From Osmanthus fragrans (Eukaryota > Streptophyta > Magnoliopsida > Lamiales > Oleaceae): DNA of 64,000 bases. This document shows, one piece after another, positions 22,434 through 34,140 of the stretch (position 1 is its first letter; the number at the start of each line of letters is the position of its first letter). Made by a program: the position numbers and the translations under genes. The stretch is taken from assembly GCA_019395295.1 (NCBI GenBank), contig CM033362.1:8082360-8146359 (forward strand), in the 5' to 3' direction. Under the pieces are notes generated by a model, which was not told the origin of the DNA, did not search any database, and saw only the letters and a list, made by a program, of their open reading frames with translations.

Positions 22434-22840
22434 TGTGGGAGAAGAGGGGGGGCGCCACGGCGCCCCATCCACGGCGCCGCGGCGTTGGTGACTGAAGTGC
22501 CGGCGCCGCGGCGCCCAGCACCTATTTAAGGCCCCTCCTTCCCCCCATTCATAATGCCCGGTTTTGCCCCATTTTTAGAGAGAAAAATAGAGAGAAAAAG
22601 GGAGAGAGCTCGGAAAGGTTGTACAAGGTAAGAGGTTTGTTCTTCCTTGGGTATAAACCATAGCTCGAATTCTTTCTTGGGGATTAACTTGAGGATTGTT
22701 CAAGTAATCCAATATCATTTCTTCATTTATATTGAAAATCTCCATTTCACCGAAATATTGAGTTTCTTTGGAATTTTGTCAAAACTTGTGGTTGGTTCAA
22801 CATTGATTCAAGGTTGTGATTGGGCTTTCATTTCCTAACA
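22434..22840 (+). repeat. 3' LTR
   Basis: Matches the 5' LTR from TGTGGGAGAAG to CCTAACA, with about twelve substitutions and a 22-bp longer GGCGCC-rich segment (four GGCGCC-type words). It is followed by the target duplication ATTAC and by the resumed copy-1 sequence (TGTATGTCTTTC). Confidence 0.9.
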
Positions 22841-23264
22841 ATTACTGTATGTCTTTCATCCAGCTAACAAGAGGTAGGTCGACTGGGGAAAACGTAGAAC
22901 CAAAATAATTGAATATTTTATTATTTGAGGGATAGAAATAAGATTAGATGGGAACTGAACTAAAGGCGTCTGTATTGAAATAATCTTTCAGGATTATTAT
23001 ATAACTTGCATATTGTTTAAGGAAAATGGACAAGAAGCTGCAGCCATGGCGGAATAAGGCTCCACTCAACGTGCGCAGTCACACGGCCCGTGTTTGGCCA
23101 GACTGAGGAATACGAGCAAAGCCTGTCCCTTTGTGTTAAGGGTAAATAAAAAAACTAAAATTAATATATAAAATGGTAAGATCAATCGGTAATAGGTGAT
23201 CTCATATAGTTCAATTTCTGTTCTCAAACCATGACTTATATGAACTCAAAGCTTCCTTTGTAAG

Positions 23265-23455
23265 TCCACAAACTTCTTCGTAGTCGCTTCCTTTCAAGTG
23301 CCATTTTATTTTCCAACGACTATTTTTTCTTTTTCGTTTTATGGAATTATGTTGAAAACCACGAACGTCTTCATAGTGGCTTCCTTCCAAGTGTCATTTT
23401 ATTCTCTTGCAACTACTTTTTCTTTTTCGTTTTATGGGATTATGCTGCAAACCCA
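23265..23455. repeat. About 92-bp tandem duplication
   Basis: Two adjacent units share CTTCCTTTCAAGTGCCATTT/CTTCCTTCCAAGTGTCATTT and the identical CTTTTTCGTTTTATGG. Open frames crossing it are unremarkable. Confidence 0.65.
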
Positions 23456-23669
23456 TTCAAAGTGTTCTTGTGCTCTTCCTTCATGTATTTCCATGACCTA
23501 AATGTGTTGAAAAATTATATCTCATTGGCCAAAGTCATCGACGTCTACTTTAGACGTATATATCATGAAAGTGACATTATCTGATAATCAATTTATTGCA
23601 TTTATGTAACTACAAGCAAACATTAATCCCAAATCCATTTCTTTAGTACGGAAGGATCATGTTGTTAAC

Positions 23670-23722
23670 TTGGTATACGAATTTTTTTTTTTTCTTCTTC
23701 TTCTGCTGCTGCTGCTGCTTGC
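23670..23722. repeat. Poly-T, (CTT)n and (CTG)n compound microsatellite
   Basis: A T run is followed by four CTT-type triplets and five CTG-type triplets. No coding frame uses them. Confidence 0.8.
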
Positions 23723-24190
23723 TTTTTATTTATTTTTTTGTGTTCTTGCATTTAGAAGAGAGGAATTATTGTTTGATTGACCTGTAGACTTCCTTATTTA
23801 GTCTATAAATTCAAGTAATCAAACATAGCATTATATCATCGAGGATAAGTAAGTATATTGGTGATCATTGAACTTCTAGTAAATTTATTGGTCACGTTTC
23901 TTTTTTGAGTTGATCATTAAATTTAAATTTTGTTTTAGCTCGATCACTTGATTACTAAAGTGATGTATCAATATGTTGTCAATCAAGCTGTCACATTAGC
24001 CTTTTAATTTTTTGATATTTTTGTTTTTTATAATGGTTAGTTACTATAAATATATTTTAACTGGTAAGTCTCTCGTGCACAAAAGTACAGACTAATGATG
24101 ATATTTAATGGAGATAAATAACATTATCCTCAATTGTATCTAAGAAACATATTAATGTTGATACATATACTAGAAACTAACAATTGGAAT
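23723..24190. other. Copy of an NCL 3' flank, without gene body
   Basis: GACCTGTAGACTTCCTTATT and AAGTAATCAAACATAGCAT at about 23780-23835 match 3539-3625, which follows the first NCL-like gene. The gene body that should precede it is absent. The remainder to 24190 is unremarkable. Confidence 0.45.
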
Positions 24191-24212
24191 ACACTTAAAA
24201 TTTATCTTGCAG

Positions 24213-24452
24213 AGTTAATCCGAAGTGGATTGTCTTCCATTCGATTGTCTCTACCTATCGTCAATAAAAGTGCAGTGTCTGGCTAACAGAGGCTGCTCCA
24301 CATTTTTACCAACGCCAAATGCTCAATCCCAATCCATCTCTAGTCTGATCATGTGCGCAAGGTTTTATTTTGCCGATCAGTGGATAATTATATTCAAGCC
24401 GTGTCTCCTTCCTGTTGGCAATTTGTGGAAGTATGTTACTTGCATTGATTAA
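24213..24452 (+). other. Unidentified possible exon relic
   Basis: A stretch of balanced base composition stands out from the AT-rich surroundings. It is preceded by TATCTTGCAG (a possible 3' splice site) and carries an open frame of 75 codons (24225-24452), beginning MDCLPFDCLYLSS and containing MCARFYFADQW. I recognise no family. It could equally be a decayed gene fragment carried by a mobile element. Confidence 0.2.
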
Positions 24453-24740
24453 AACTTGGTTGCATACAATATTTTAATATTTCCCCTTCCATAAAAATAT
24501 GCAATGATGATATCTGAAACTTCATCCATTTTTCATGTTTTGAAATTGGATTTCCTTAGGTACAACTTGGGTTGAGAATCAAATTAAGTCGATAGAACAA
24601 TATCAAAGAATTGAATATGGTATAATGCATTTTTTTTGTTGACGGGGGAATCCGCAGCCACTATTCTTCGGGTGCGTATTGAGTAAACCGTTGGACTGAC
24701 GCAATCGCCCGCAAACCAAGCCAACTAGATTGACCACACT

Positions 24741-25786
24741 AAGAAGAAAATACGAAAATGGAGCGAAAAATAAATAAAAGACTAATTAGAATATTATTGA
24801 ATGATGACCATAGGCCATAAACACCTAGCACACATTTATTCTTATTTATAATAAAATAAGAATAACAACTCTCTACTATTTTGTGATTAATGTCTATCCA
24901 AAAAATAGATAACAAATATCAAATAACAAACATTTATCCTTTAATTTAAATTTAACAATCTTATCACTCCAAGATTTTTTGGTCTCCTTATCACTTGTTT
25001 GATACTCATCATGTTTGTTGCCAATTGTGTGGCATTTCTAACATCCTCCCACAAACTGTGCTGGGTTTGAAGGCACGGTTTGTTTTGAAAAAATTGAGAG
25101 TTACCATGAACATTAATTTGGTGAAGAAGCCAACAATTATTTTTATCTTCATTCTTGTGAAGATATGTCATGTGTATATAAGCATTTCAAATGCTTCCCA
25201 TACTGTATGGGTTGTGTTTAAGCCTTTAACGAGTTTGAAGATTTCTTCAAATTGTTGAGATAATCGAACCATGAATGTGGGGATCGGACTTTCAAAAGGC
25301 AATGGATTTGTTAATTTTGGTGTGAAATTTGTTGCTTCTATTGTTTTGTTTGGATTTTGTGGGATGTATTTGATGGATGAGAATTAATGAGAGATGCGTG
25401 TAAAGAAGTTTTCAATATTTATGGATAGTAAAGGTGGAAGAAATGACTTGTAGTGTGCCAAGTCCTCACAATGGCTCTGATGCCAAGAAGAAAATACGTA
25501 AAGAAAGCGAAAAATAAATAAAAGACTAATTAGAATATTATTTAATGATGACCATATGTCATAAGCACTTAGCACACATTTATTCCTATTTATAATAAAA
25601 TAAGAATAACAACTCTCCACTATTTTGTGACTAATGTCTATCTAATAATTAAAAATAAATATCAAATAACAAACATTTATCCTTTAATTTAAATTTAACA
25701 ATCTTATCACTCCAAGATTTTCTGGTCTCCTTATCACTTGTTTGATCCTCATCATGTTTATTGCCAATTGTGTGAAATTTCTAACA
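24741..25786 (-). mobile_element. TRIM (miniature LTR retrotransposon), minus strand
   Basis: Two direct repeats of about 302 bp (24741-25043 and 25485-25786, roughly 93% identical by eye) flank an internal region of only about 440 bp. On the minus strand the order is right for an LTR element. The LTR starts TGTTAGAAA at 25786. Next to its end is TGGCATCAGAGCC (25472-25484), a close match to the initiator tRNA-Met primer site. The internal region ends with the polypurine tract GTGGGAGGA (about 25044-25052), directly before the second TGTTAGAAA at 25043. No protein is encoded. A matching target duplication was not found. Confidence 0.75.
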
Positions 25787-26034
25787 TAGGGAAGTTCGGT
25801 GCGACAGACTCGACTAAGAAAGTTGGTATTATGCATTCTAGTTTGGCTGTCAATTGGTGAAAGCAATAACAATGAATCTTCAAAACATGTATTTTATCTT
25901 CTAGTAAGAACCATTTAAATTCATCTTGAGAGGGAATTTCAATAATGAATGTCGTCTGTCTGCTGCTTTTAGTTTGACACACAATATTTGATATTTAAAT
26001 TCATCTTGAGAGGGAATTTCAATAATTATTGCAA
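25787..26034. repeat. NCL upstream-region fragment U3
   Basis: Contains GGCTGTCAATTGGTGAA, CATGTATTTTATCTT, CATCTTGAGAGGGAATTTC and GTTTGACACACAATATTTGAT, matching 37646-37800 and 5640-5775. The CATCTTGAGAGGGAATTTC word occurs twice (25921 and 26003). It is a truncated copy of the block upstream of the intact gene. Confidence 0.5.
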
Positions 26035-26140
26035 GATTTGCGCTTTAGTCATACTCAACCAGTGACTTTGTTCTGTGATAACCAAGTAGCGATACATATT
26101 GGTGCTAACCCAGTTTTGGGAGAGAAGAAAAGAACCGTGT
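26035..26140 (+). pseudogene. Copia RNase H fragment
   Basis: A short stretch reads CDNQVAIHIGANPVLGEKK in one frame, matching the RNase H segment of Copia Pol where Asp-Asn-(Gln/Lys)-Ala is conserved. Flanks are unrelated. It is too short to assign to a subfamily. Confidence 0.5.
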
Positions 26141-26678
26141 TATTGTTCTTTGTCAATTAAAAATTACAGCAATATAAAATCACTACATATTTATAGTGTT
26201 GCTAACTTTCCTAACTCTAGTAAATTGCAGAAGGAATGAAATAAACAATAATATGGCAATAATCATTACAGAGGACAATTTCCGTCTACGCCGGTATATG
26301 AAGATTCATTTCCTTTAATAATGCATACGCTATCGTCCACAACTCTACAAGCTCTATTAACCAGTACAAGTTTCATTAATTTTTACAAATTTATGAAAGA
26401 ACTTAAATTCATATAAAATCATCATGATTAAGGTTTACTCTTGATAAAAAATGGCAAATTGAAGGAATTGAATTGATTTATTTAAATTCCTTGCCAGTTC
26501 ATGCGGTTGTTTGATTTTCTTTGCCTTTGAACTCCAAGATCCAATAGAGAGCTCTCGAAAATTGCACTGAGAACAAAACTCTTTAGAGAAAAATTGAAAC
26601 AAGACATCACCACCAAATTGCAAAAAATGATGCTTTTTTATTTTATTTTATTTTATTTTTTACAGCAGATACCAACCA

Positions 26679-26922
26679 AGCAATCCTTTAGCTATATATT
26701 CAGATAGTCAGAGTGCTATACAGTTGTGCACAAATTCTATTTTTCATGAAAGAAACAAGCATATTGATGTTAAACTGTTGTTTATTTAGAAATGTAGTCT
26801 CTAAAGAAGCTTTACTTCATGAGAAAATTTCTACACAGTATAACCCATCTGATATGGGGACAAATGTACTACCTCTAAACAAATTTAAGTCTTGTTTACA
26901 AATGTTGAACATTGATATTGGT
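26679..26922 (+). pseudogene. Copia RNase H 3' fragment, copy 2
   Basis: Matches 14190-14440. It encodes pieces of the RNase H end (SDSQSAIQLCTNSIFHE-like, then VSKEALLHEKISTQYNPSDM and NKFKSCLQMLNIDIG) across frame breaks. PPT and LTR start follow at 27040-27051. Here the NKFKSCLQ end is in frame, whereas copy 1 has an extra base, so copy 2 is closer to the ancestral state at this point. Confidence 0.65.
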
Positions 26923-27515
26923 TAATTTAAACTAGTGCAGGTACCCATAGTTAGTACCGAATGGAGATACATGGTAGTCGGTGCTGGGTAGTTAGTTAAC
27001 TGGGTTGAGTACTAAGTTGCTTGTATATCCATTGGCATCAAGGGGAGATCTGTTGGGCTATGATGTCAAATCCACTTCAAACATTAGGCAATTATGAAAT
27101 GAGCTTGGCCCAACCGAATTCTATTACCCAATAACATCCAATTGAAGAAGCCCGGAGAACCTAACTTGACCCAATACCTAACTTAAGTGAAATCGCATTT
27201 GATGAAGCAACTTTAGTTGCCCCTTCTTTTGTTGAGTTGCAAGTTGCTATTTTAATGATACGTGACAAAAACAATTGGACCACTTTCCAATTTTTTTCGG
27301 AACTAAGTTACCCAAATTATATGGTTATATTGAAACAGTAAATTTGTGATTCTAGTTTGAGGAATATGTCGCCGAGGGCAACTCCAACCCTTGCACCAAA
27401 ACATAATTTTCCCTATTTGCACCAAATATTTGATGCAATGTCACTCCAATCCAGCACCAAATTTTGCACAATTTTGGTGCAAAATGGTGCAAGTGAATAT
27501 TGTTTTCCATCATAC

Positions 27516-29220
27516 TTGATTAATTCTCAAAGTAAATAGATTGCATAAAGATTGTAATAACATAAAAGTATGATATTATTACTAATGCTTGTTTCGTGTA
27601 TTTATTAAATTCTTACTCCATGTTTAAAATAATTAAGTAAAATCAACCCATGATACATCCAATAATTTAGGCGGCCATTTCGCATATAAAAATTATTACT
27701 CAAGTTTCAATTATTGAGCATTGACTAAGACAATGTTTTACTAACATCAAACGTGGTTTTATTTGGCTAAATAAAAAAAAAAAAAAAAAATGTTTGTTTA
27801 AATTCGAGTTAATTCACCAATTCTAAAAAAATAATATATTTTTATTCTTCCGAGATTTGAAGTTTTTAAATCAATTGTTTATATATATAATACATGCTAA
27901 CACATTTCATGATTTATTTTATTGATATACTTGACTATGTAGCATTTCTTTTGTTGTTTTCCGAACATGATGCACACGCTATCGTCCATATCTCTACAAG
28001 CTTTATTAACCCGAACAAGTTTCATTAATTTTTACAAAATTTATGAAAGAACTTAAATTCATATATGGTGCTGTATAAATCATCTACGAAGCTAATCTTG
28101 GGATAAGAAGAAGAATTTGATTCAGCTAAACGGATAGTCTTTCTTTTATTCAAAATTAAGCATGTGACTGCATTAAAGATATTATAAAAAAATAAATAAA
28201 AATCATCATGATTAAGGTTTACTCTTGATAAAAAAAATGGCAACTTGGAGGAATTGAATTGATTTATTTAAATCCTTGCCAGTTCATGCGGTTATTTGAT
28301 TTTCTTTGCCTTTGAAACAAGACATCACCACCAATTCGCAAAAATCGATGCTATTTTTTTTTAAAAACAGTAGATACCAATCGAAAAATGAAGTTATCCA
28401 ATATAATTAGTTTTCTGAACATATTTAGGTAATTGTCATTTGGTAAAACAATTATAGAAAAGGAAATTCTGCTTTTGAGTAGGGGCAAATCCAACATGAA
28501 TGTTCAGTTAGGGTGGGAGTTGACCTTGATCGTTGACCGTTGACCTTCGACAATTAACGATCGTAATAGCTCGATCCGGCCTAGACTTAAATGCCCTCGT
28601 AAGATATATTTAAGCTCTCTAAAACAATTGTAGAGTCAAGAATGGCAAACTGAATACAGAACATGAGTATTAGAGAAATTTATTCGATGAATTATTATTA
28701 GTTTCACTATAATTTATATAGTTCAACTTGACTCGATATTATGTGAGGCTTTCAAAATTTAAATCCACTGGTTAGCTTGATCTATTGGTTTATAGACTAA
28801 AGTAATTTCTTTAACAATTTTGAATGCTTCAATTATTAGTTTCCTCAACTGCGACATAAGTTGTATATCAAATGTACAATGATTGCAAGAGTAGGACATT
28901 GAACCAGACATACATGACTCGACCTAGACGAGTTCCTAAAAACTAAAGTAATACATTGCTTATAAATTCTATAATCTGGAATTCTGGAAACCTCTATATG
29001 AGTATACTAGGCTGTAATTCTAAAAAGCAACGTGGATTCAACGTGAAGGCAAGGCATCCTCCTCAAGTCTCAACTCTCAAGTTTAAACCAACAAACAACT
29101 CAAACATCATATACAAATCAACAATTCAACATTCAAGTTTCAACAATTCAACAATAATAGCAATTCCAATTTTACTTCGCAATTCGCAAAAAAAGACAAC
29201 AAAATTAAGGAAAATTTGAA
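27516..29220. other. Intergenic block, copy 2
   Basis: Near-identical to 15411-17100, including the NCL-upstream-like words. Open frames such as 28956-29219 parallel 16842-17105 but show no protein-type constraint. No gene is recognised. Confidence 0.5.
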
Positions 29221-29790
29221 ATCAGTGAACTATGTCTGTGATTTGTGAACTCACCTCAGTCACTCATGTGCACTACTGCACAACCCCTACCACGCCGGCA
29301 CACCATGATGAACTAACTGCTACACCACGCACAGGTCACAAGTGAATTGTGAGTGATTGAGTGAACCCACTCGCACAAGCAGTCAAACACAACAACACAA
29401 GTGAACCAACACTCCCACAGCCACCGAAACTCGTACAACGACACAAATGGTATGGATTGGAAATTTGGAATCCAATTTGGAAGCAAGGGTTTTCTAATTG
29501 CTCGCGCTGCTTGCTGCTGGTTTCTATTGATTTAGGTTGGGGAGGGAAAATGAAATTGATATTAGGAATTTAGGACAGACTCTGAAGCTCGTTTCGATCT
29601 GGGCTGGGATTGCTTAATTTTTTTTTTAAAGGCCCACCTCCAAAAAGTCCAACTGCCCAAGTCATCACATTCACAGGTAGGCCTTTCTTCTTCCTTCTTC
29701 CAGCAATCGACCGGTGTTTGCGTCTCCCAAACATTCCAGCGGATCCAGGTCCAGCGCCCTAACTCGCCACCACCTAGATCCGTCATTGCT
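29221..29790. repeat. Interspersed repeat with GC-rich hairpin, copy C
   Basis: Near-identical to copy B. The outer arms CGGATCCAGGT (29740-29750) and ACCTAGATCCG (29772-29782) remain, but about 11 bp including the left inner arm TTAGGGCG is deleted, so the inner stem cannot form. Confidence 0.55.
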
Positions 29791-29990
29791 GCTGAGTGAT
29801 AGACATCTTGGTAATTCAAATTCCCTTCCTTTTGGTGAAGATGCTTCAATTGTGAATAATTCGGATCCTTGTTCATGGTCCAGAATAAGAAAGTAGAAGA
29901 AAGACGTGGAGAAATAAGAAATAAAAAAGAAGAGCATTTTAGAAGGAAAATGTCCCGGGATTAAATCTCTACCTTTCAATGTCATTGTGG

Positions 29991-31157
29991 GTAAATAACA
30001 TAAAACGTCCATATCTTTCAATGTCATTGTGGAAAATATCCATACCTTTTATTTTTTTGGTATTTTTGCCTCTATTTTGACCTTTTATTGTGCAGAAGGT
30101 CGTGTTCACCAATTTTGACGATTTTCCCTCCTATTTAAATAAAAAAAAAATGAAAAAAATAAGGAACTAATTGTAACCATAGTCACAAATTTTCAAAAAA
30201 AATTACAAATCAGTCATTATATTCTTATTTTGACATCCTACTTTTTATCCACATCCATAAACAAACAAACTTTCAAATTTTGAATCTTGACATTTTTAGT
30301 TAAATTTCAACACATAAATGCTTATTTGGAACCTGAATCTATAAAACTTGACTTCCAATTTACAGGTTTTTTTAGTCATCGACGAGTTTAACCACCCCTG
30401 CCACAAGAAAGGGGGAAATGTATTGAAAAATCCGTAGTCCAACTCCATCATCACCCTATTTCACGTCTATATCGTTTCTACTTTACACAATTGCATACAA
30501 ATACACTTTTATATAATTGAAATTTGGTATTTATATTAACAGAGAAATGAAGGAAATTATGAAGAATAGAAGTTATGAAAAAGTGTCCACAAAATGGGTC
30601 CCAATTTTCTCTCTTTGTTTCTTCTTCCTTGGCATGTTCTTCGCAACCAAGTATGTTTAGTTCAAGATTTTTTCAATTTTTTTTTTTTTTGGGGTTTTGA
30701 AAAAGAGCTGCAGATCGTGTCTAACGATTGCACTACCAAGAAGAAGGTTTGTTTTTATGACTAAAAAAAAGCTGTAAATTAGAAGTCAAGTTTTATAGAT
30801 TCAAGGTTTCGAATATGCATTTATATGTGGAAATTTCACCAAAAATGTTAAAGATTTAAAACTTGAAAGTTTGTTTGTTTATAGGCGTGGAGAGAAAGTT
30901 TGAGGTCAAGATAAGGATATAATGAATGATTTGAAATTTTGGGACTATGATTACAATTAGTTATTTATTTATTTGTCTTTTCTTTTATTTTTTTTTTATT
31001 TGAATAGGAGGGTTATTTTTTTTAAAAATGGATGAAAATAACTTTCTACGCAATGAAATGTGGAAATGGGGCGAAAATGCGAAAAAATAAAAGATATTGA
31101 TGTTTTCCACAATGGCATTGAAAGATAGAGACGTTTTGTGCTATTTAACATTTTAGA
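29991..31157. mobile_element. Foldback element, copy 2
   Basis: Counterpart of 17889-19040 with the same inverted arms (about 29991-30370 and 30770-31157). The homopolymer tracts differ in length (for example the T run near 30685), and scattered substitutions are present. Confidence 0.7.
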
Positions 31158-32204
31158 ATATATATAATATAATATTAACAATTTCAAAATAGTATTAAAG
31201 CTAAATGTGAAATTAATAAATAATTACTCATTTCAAAAGCATCAAGTTAGTGTCTGAATACGTAAATTGTTTATTGATCAAGTTTGATCAATAAAATAAT
31301 TATTTATTTTAAACTTATTTATTTATATATGAACTCTTTAAATCACCAAAAAATGTTAGAAGTTTGTTCATATAAAAGTTGGTTTTGGGAAGAACGTGTT
31401 TATTTGATAATAATCTATGGAAAATTAATTACTAAACTGCAAGAAATTTATTGGTGTTAGTTGTAATCGGAGCTGACAATGAGTCAAAGATTAATTTGAA
31501 AAAAAGTAAGCTATAGAGATAAATAAGAAGTATCAATATAAAAGAAGGAACAATTTGAAAGGGGTAGACAAATATTTATACTACAATTACATCAAAAGTT
31601 TCCTCCCTTCATTAAAAAATAGAGTCTAGGAATGAAAATGAAATGTATTTTTTCCTCTCCTATCCCGTGTCTCCTTTGCCTTTATGGTTGTATTTTTATA
31701 CATAGAAGGTCATTTCCATATTCATCGTGATCGATTCTTTCTTTCCTATTCATTGTGGGAAATGCTCATTGCTTCCATTTGGGATCTTTGACTAGAATCT
31801 TAATGATTCTGAGCTCTCAATGTGAACTAATTAATAAACAATATGAAGGGTATATGTTTAAATATAGATTCCCATTTTCTTGTATTACTGTATGTCTTTC
31901 ATCCAGCTAACAAGAGGTAGGTCGACTGGGGAAAACGTAGAACCAAAATAATTGACTATTTTATTATTTGAGGGATAGAAATAAGATTAGATGGGAACTG
32001 AACTAAAGGCGTCTGTATTGAAATAATCTTTCAGGATTATTATATAACTTGCATATTGTTTAAGGAAATGGACAAGAAACTGCAGCCATGGCGGAATAAG
32101 GCTCCACTCAACGTGCCCAGTCACACGGTAGACCACTATAGTTCAAAGTTTTAAGATGAAAGAATACAATATAATATTAATGAGACAAAAAGATTTGCAT
32201 AGTC

Positions 32205-32730
32205 TGTTGGGTTTTTGATACCCAATAATTCTGGACAATGATATTAAACAATGTCGGATTATATTTCATAAGTTTTGACCGATGAGTGAAATAAATATCA
32301 ATCAATCAATCTATATAGTCGACCCGAAAGCAACATGGTCACTAGTTGCAGGTTAATTGTATTAATGTTGTCTTGACCCAAATTCACCTATAGGAGGGTT
32401 TTCTCGTGTCTTGGCCCATTTACTGTGTAGGCCCATTTGTTGGTCCATGGCCCAAGTTGATATACATAACCTAAGCTATATATATTTATCATTTCTTGAC
32501 AATTCACGTGTGTGTTATTTTGCCCCTTTTTGAGAGAAAAGCTACTACTTCTTGTGTTATTCTCTTCGCCTTTGTGGCTCTAGCAAAATCACTACATCTT
32601 TGTGTTCTTGTTGTGGGTAAGGAAGGAGAAAGCAACCATATGTGGATCGGTGTTGTGGGTGGTATGTTTTGGATTGATTGGTAAGTAAATTGAGCCCGGA
32701 ATCCACGTTTTAGAGAAGATTTTCTCTACA
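32205..32730 (+). repeat. Copia LTR with adjacent primer binding site
   Basis: Starts TGTTGGGTTTTTGAT and ends TTTTCTCTACA. TTGGTATCAGAG follows at 32732, a classical initiator tRNA-Met primer site, so this is a 5' LTR of a + strand element. A TATATATTTA box lies near 32478. No matching 3' LTR was found downstream, so the right end is lost. The LTR follows a truncated NCL upstream-like word (AATATAATATTAATGA, 32167). Confidence 0.7.
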
Positions 32731-33904
32731 ATTGGTATCAGAGTGAGGTTGGTGGTGGATTTCCAGCCAAAATCTGACCAGAAACGATCCAGAAACGCAG
32801 CAGAAACTAGAAAATGAATCTATCCAGAATTCTGTGCGAAAATTGGACCTCCAAACGCAATTTTCGGCCAAATCAGAAGGATTTTTGGAGAAACAGAGAC
32901 CGGATTTGGAACATGCAGGTGGAGGACTACCTTGGTGACCGGCGCGTTTGATCTCCAGCGCCGGCGGTTGGCGACGCGTGACAACTCCGGTGAGGTGCGT
33001 GTGGGCGCGTGAGAGGGATTTTCGAGGAGGTTCCCTCAGACAAAATTTTTATGTTATGATTTCTAACATTTCTGTGTTTTTAGTTTTCTATTTCAGGCAC
33101 TACAGAAAAAGTTAGACAATTTTGCCCTTGACCGGTCATCGATCGGAATTGCTGCATATTTGCTTAATCTTTAGGGCGAATAGAGGTGGCCCTAAAACAG
33201 CAGATTCACATCTCGTAATTTACAGACTCAGATAGGTCCGCTTTGGTAAATTGGCTGACTAGAATACTTGGTGTATGTGTTTGCATGCATAGTAGGTTCG
33301 TGATGCATTATCAGTAAGTGTGTTGGATGTTTATTGGTGAGGTGAAGTATAGATGTCTAGGAGTACACTTTGGTTTGTACCGGAGGATGTGGAGTGTGAC
33401 GTTTGGATCACGAGTAGAGATGTGATCAAATGTTTAGAATCCTTTATTTGAAAGAGACCCTGATCAGGTGGAGTGTGAGAGATAACACTTCTATCACTTC
33501 TGTTAGGTGGAGCCCCATTATCTACGTAGTTTGGGTGAAGTGATGTGTTGATAGAGGATTATCTTGAAAACTTAGGATCTATTGTGACTTACCAGTTAGA
33601 CATGAGTTGAGTGATTAGCCTAGTGAGTATGGTGGAGCGTTGAGATTAGATATGTGTTCTCGAGGTGGGAGTAACACGGAATGAGATAGGATAAGTGTGG
33701 TGAGATCTTTTTCGTGGGGTCATTTATGCATTGTGATATATGTGTTGGCCTGTTGATTAGTTTAGTGTTAATCTGTGATTTTGTGTGAACGTGTTTGAAA
33801 AGATCTATGTGTATTATCCTATGTTATATCTTCATCGCGAGTTTATTTGCTCTTGACTGTTCAATTTAATTATCTGCTTCTACTTGGGTGTTCTTGACCT
33901 TAGC
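32731..33904 (+). other. Non-coding internal region of a Copia-like element
   Basis: After the primer site the sequence has a GC-richer stretch (32900-33030) and then GT-rich DNA without any long open frame. It links a 5' LTR to an RNase H end fragment, so gag and most of pol are deleted or replaced. The origin of the 33050-33890 DNA is not recognised. Confidence 0.4.
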
Positions 33905-34140
33905 CTTGGTGTACTTTGGCAATGAGGCTGCTCTTCATATCACACACAACGGTGCTTTTCATGAACACACTAAACATATTGAAATTGATTGTCATTTTGT
34001 GAGTGAAAATATCTGTTTGGGCTCATTTTTCATACCCATGTCTTCTCCATGCTCCAACTAACTGACATTCTCACAAAAGCTCTTGGAAAGGATTTGTTTC
34101 ACCATTTCAACCCGGGGAACGATCAACTTGTTAAAATCAA
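33905..34140 (+). pseudogene. Copia RNase H C-terminal fragment
   Basis: One frame reads NEAALHITHNGAFHEHTKHI, then EIDCHFVSENI, and after a stop LTDILTKALGKDLFHHF. This is the conserved end of Copia RNase H, with the ADxFTKAL-type motif. It is on the same strand as the LTR at 32205 and probably belongs to the same deleted element. Confidence 0.7.

Larger units (their letters stand above)
19773..22840 (+). mobile_element. LTR retrotransposon (Copia-derived, internally deleted), inserted in copy 1
   Basis: A complete insertion bounded by the 5-bp target duplication ATTAC (19768-19772 and 22841-22845). Copy 2 of the segmental duplication shows the empty site at about 31888. LTRs run TG...CA: 19773-20157 (385 bp) and 22434-22840 (407 bp). 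A primer binding site TGGTATCAGAAC at 20160-20171 fits initiator tRNA-Met. Inside are gag (20301-21563), scraps of the integrase/RT linker (about 21580-21980) and a tandemly repeated 3' untranslated block. Integrase core, reverse transcriptase and RNase H are missing, so mobilisation would need an autonomous partner. LTR differences are about a dozen substitutions plus one 22-bp indel. Confidence 0.9.
14190..23086. repeat. Segmental duplication, copy 1 (with LTR insertion)
   Basis: From AGCAATCCTTTAG at 14190 to CAGTCACACGG at 23086 the sequence is colinear and about 97% identical, by eye, to 26679-32128. Two differences in content stand out. Copy 1 has an LTR retrotransposon at 19773-22840, and copy 2 lacks about 380 bp found here at 15031-15410. 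Both copies are in direct orientation, with starts about 12.5 kb apart. Confidence 0.85.
26679..32128. repeat. Segmental duplication, copy 2
   Basis: Colinear with 14190-23086 without the LTR element. The left edge lies directly after another partial copy of the block found at 15925-16270 (here 26370-26678). Differences from copy 1 are scattered substitutions, small indels and one loss of about 380 bp at 27516. The empty insertion site of the copy-1 LTR element is at about 31888. Confidence 0.85.

Noticed and set aside
32496..32684. 62-codon open frame
   Set aside because: It lies wholly inside an LTR and crosses its regulatory region.
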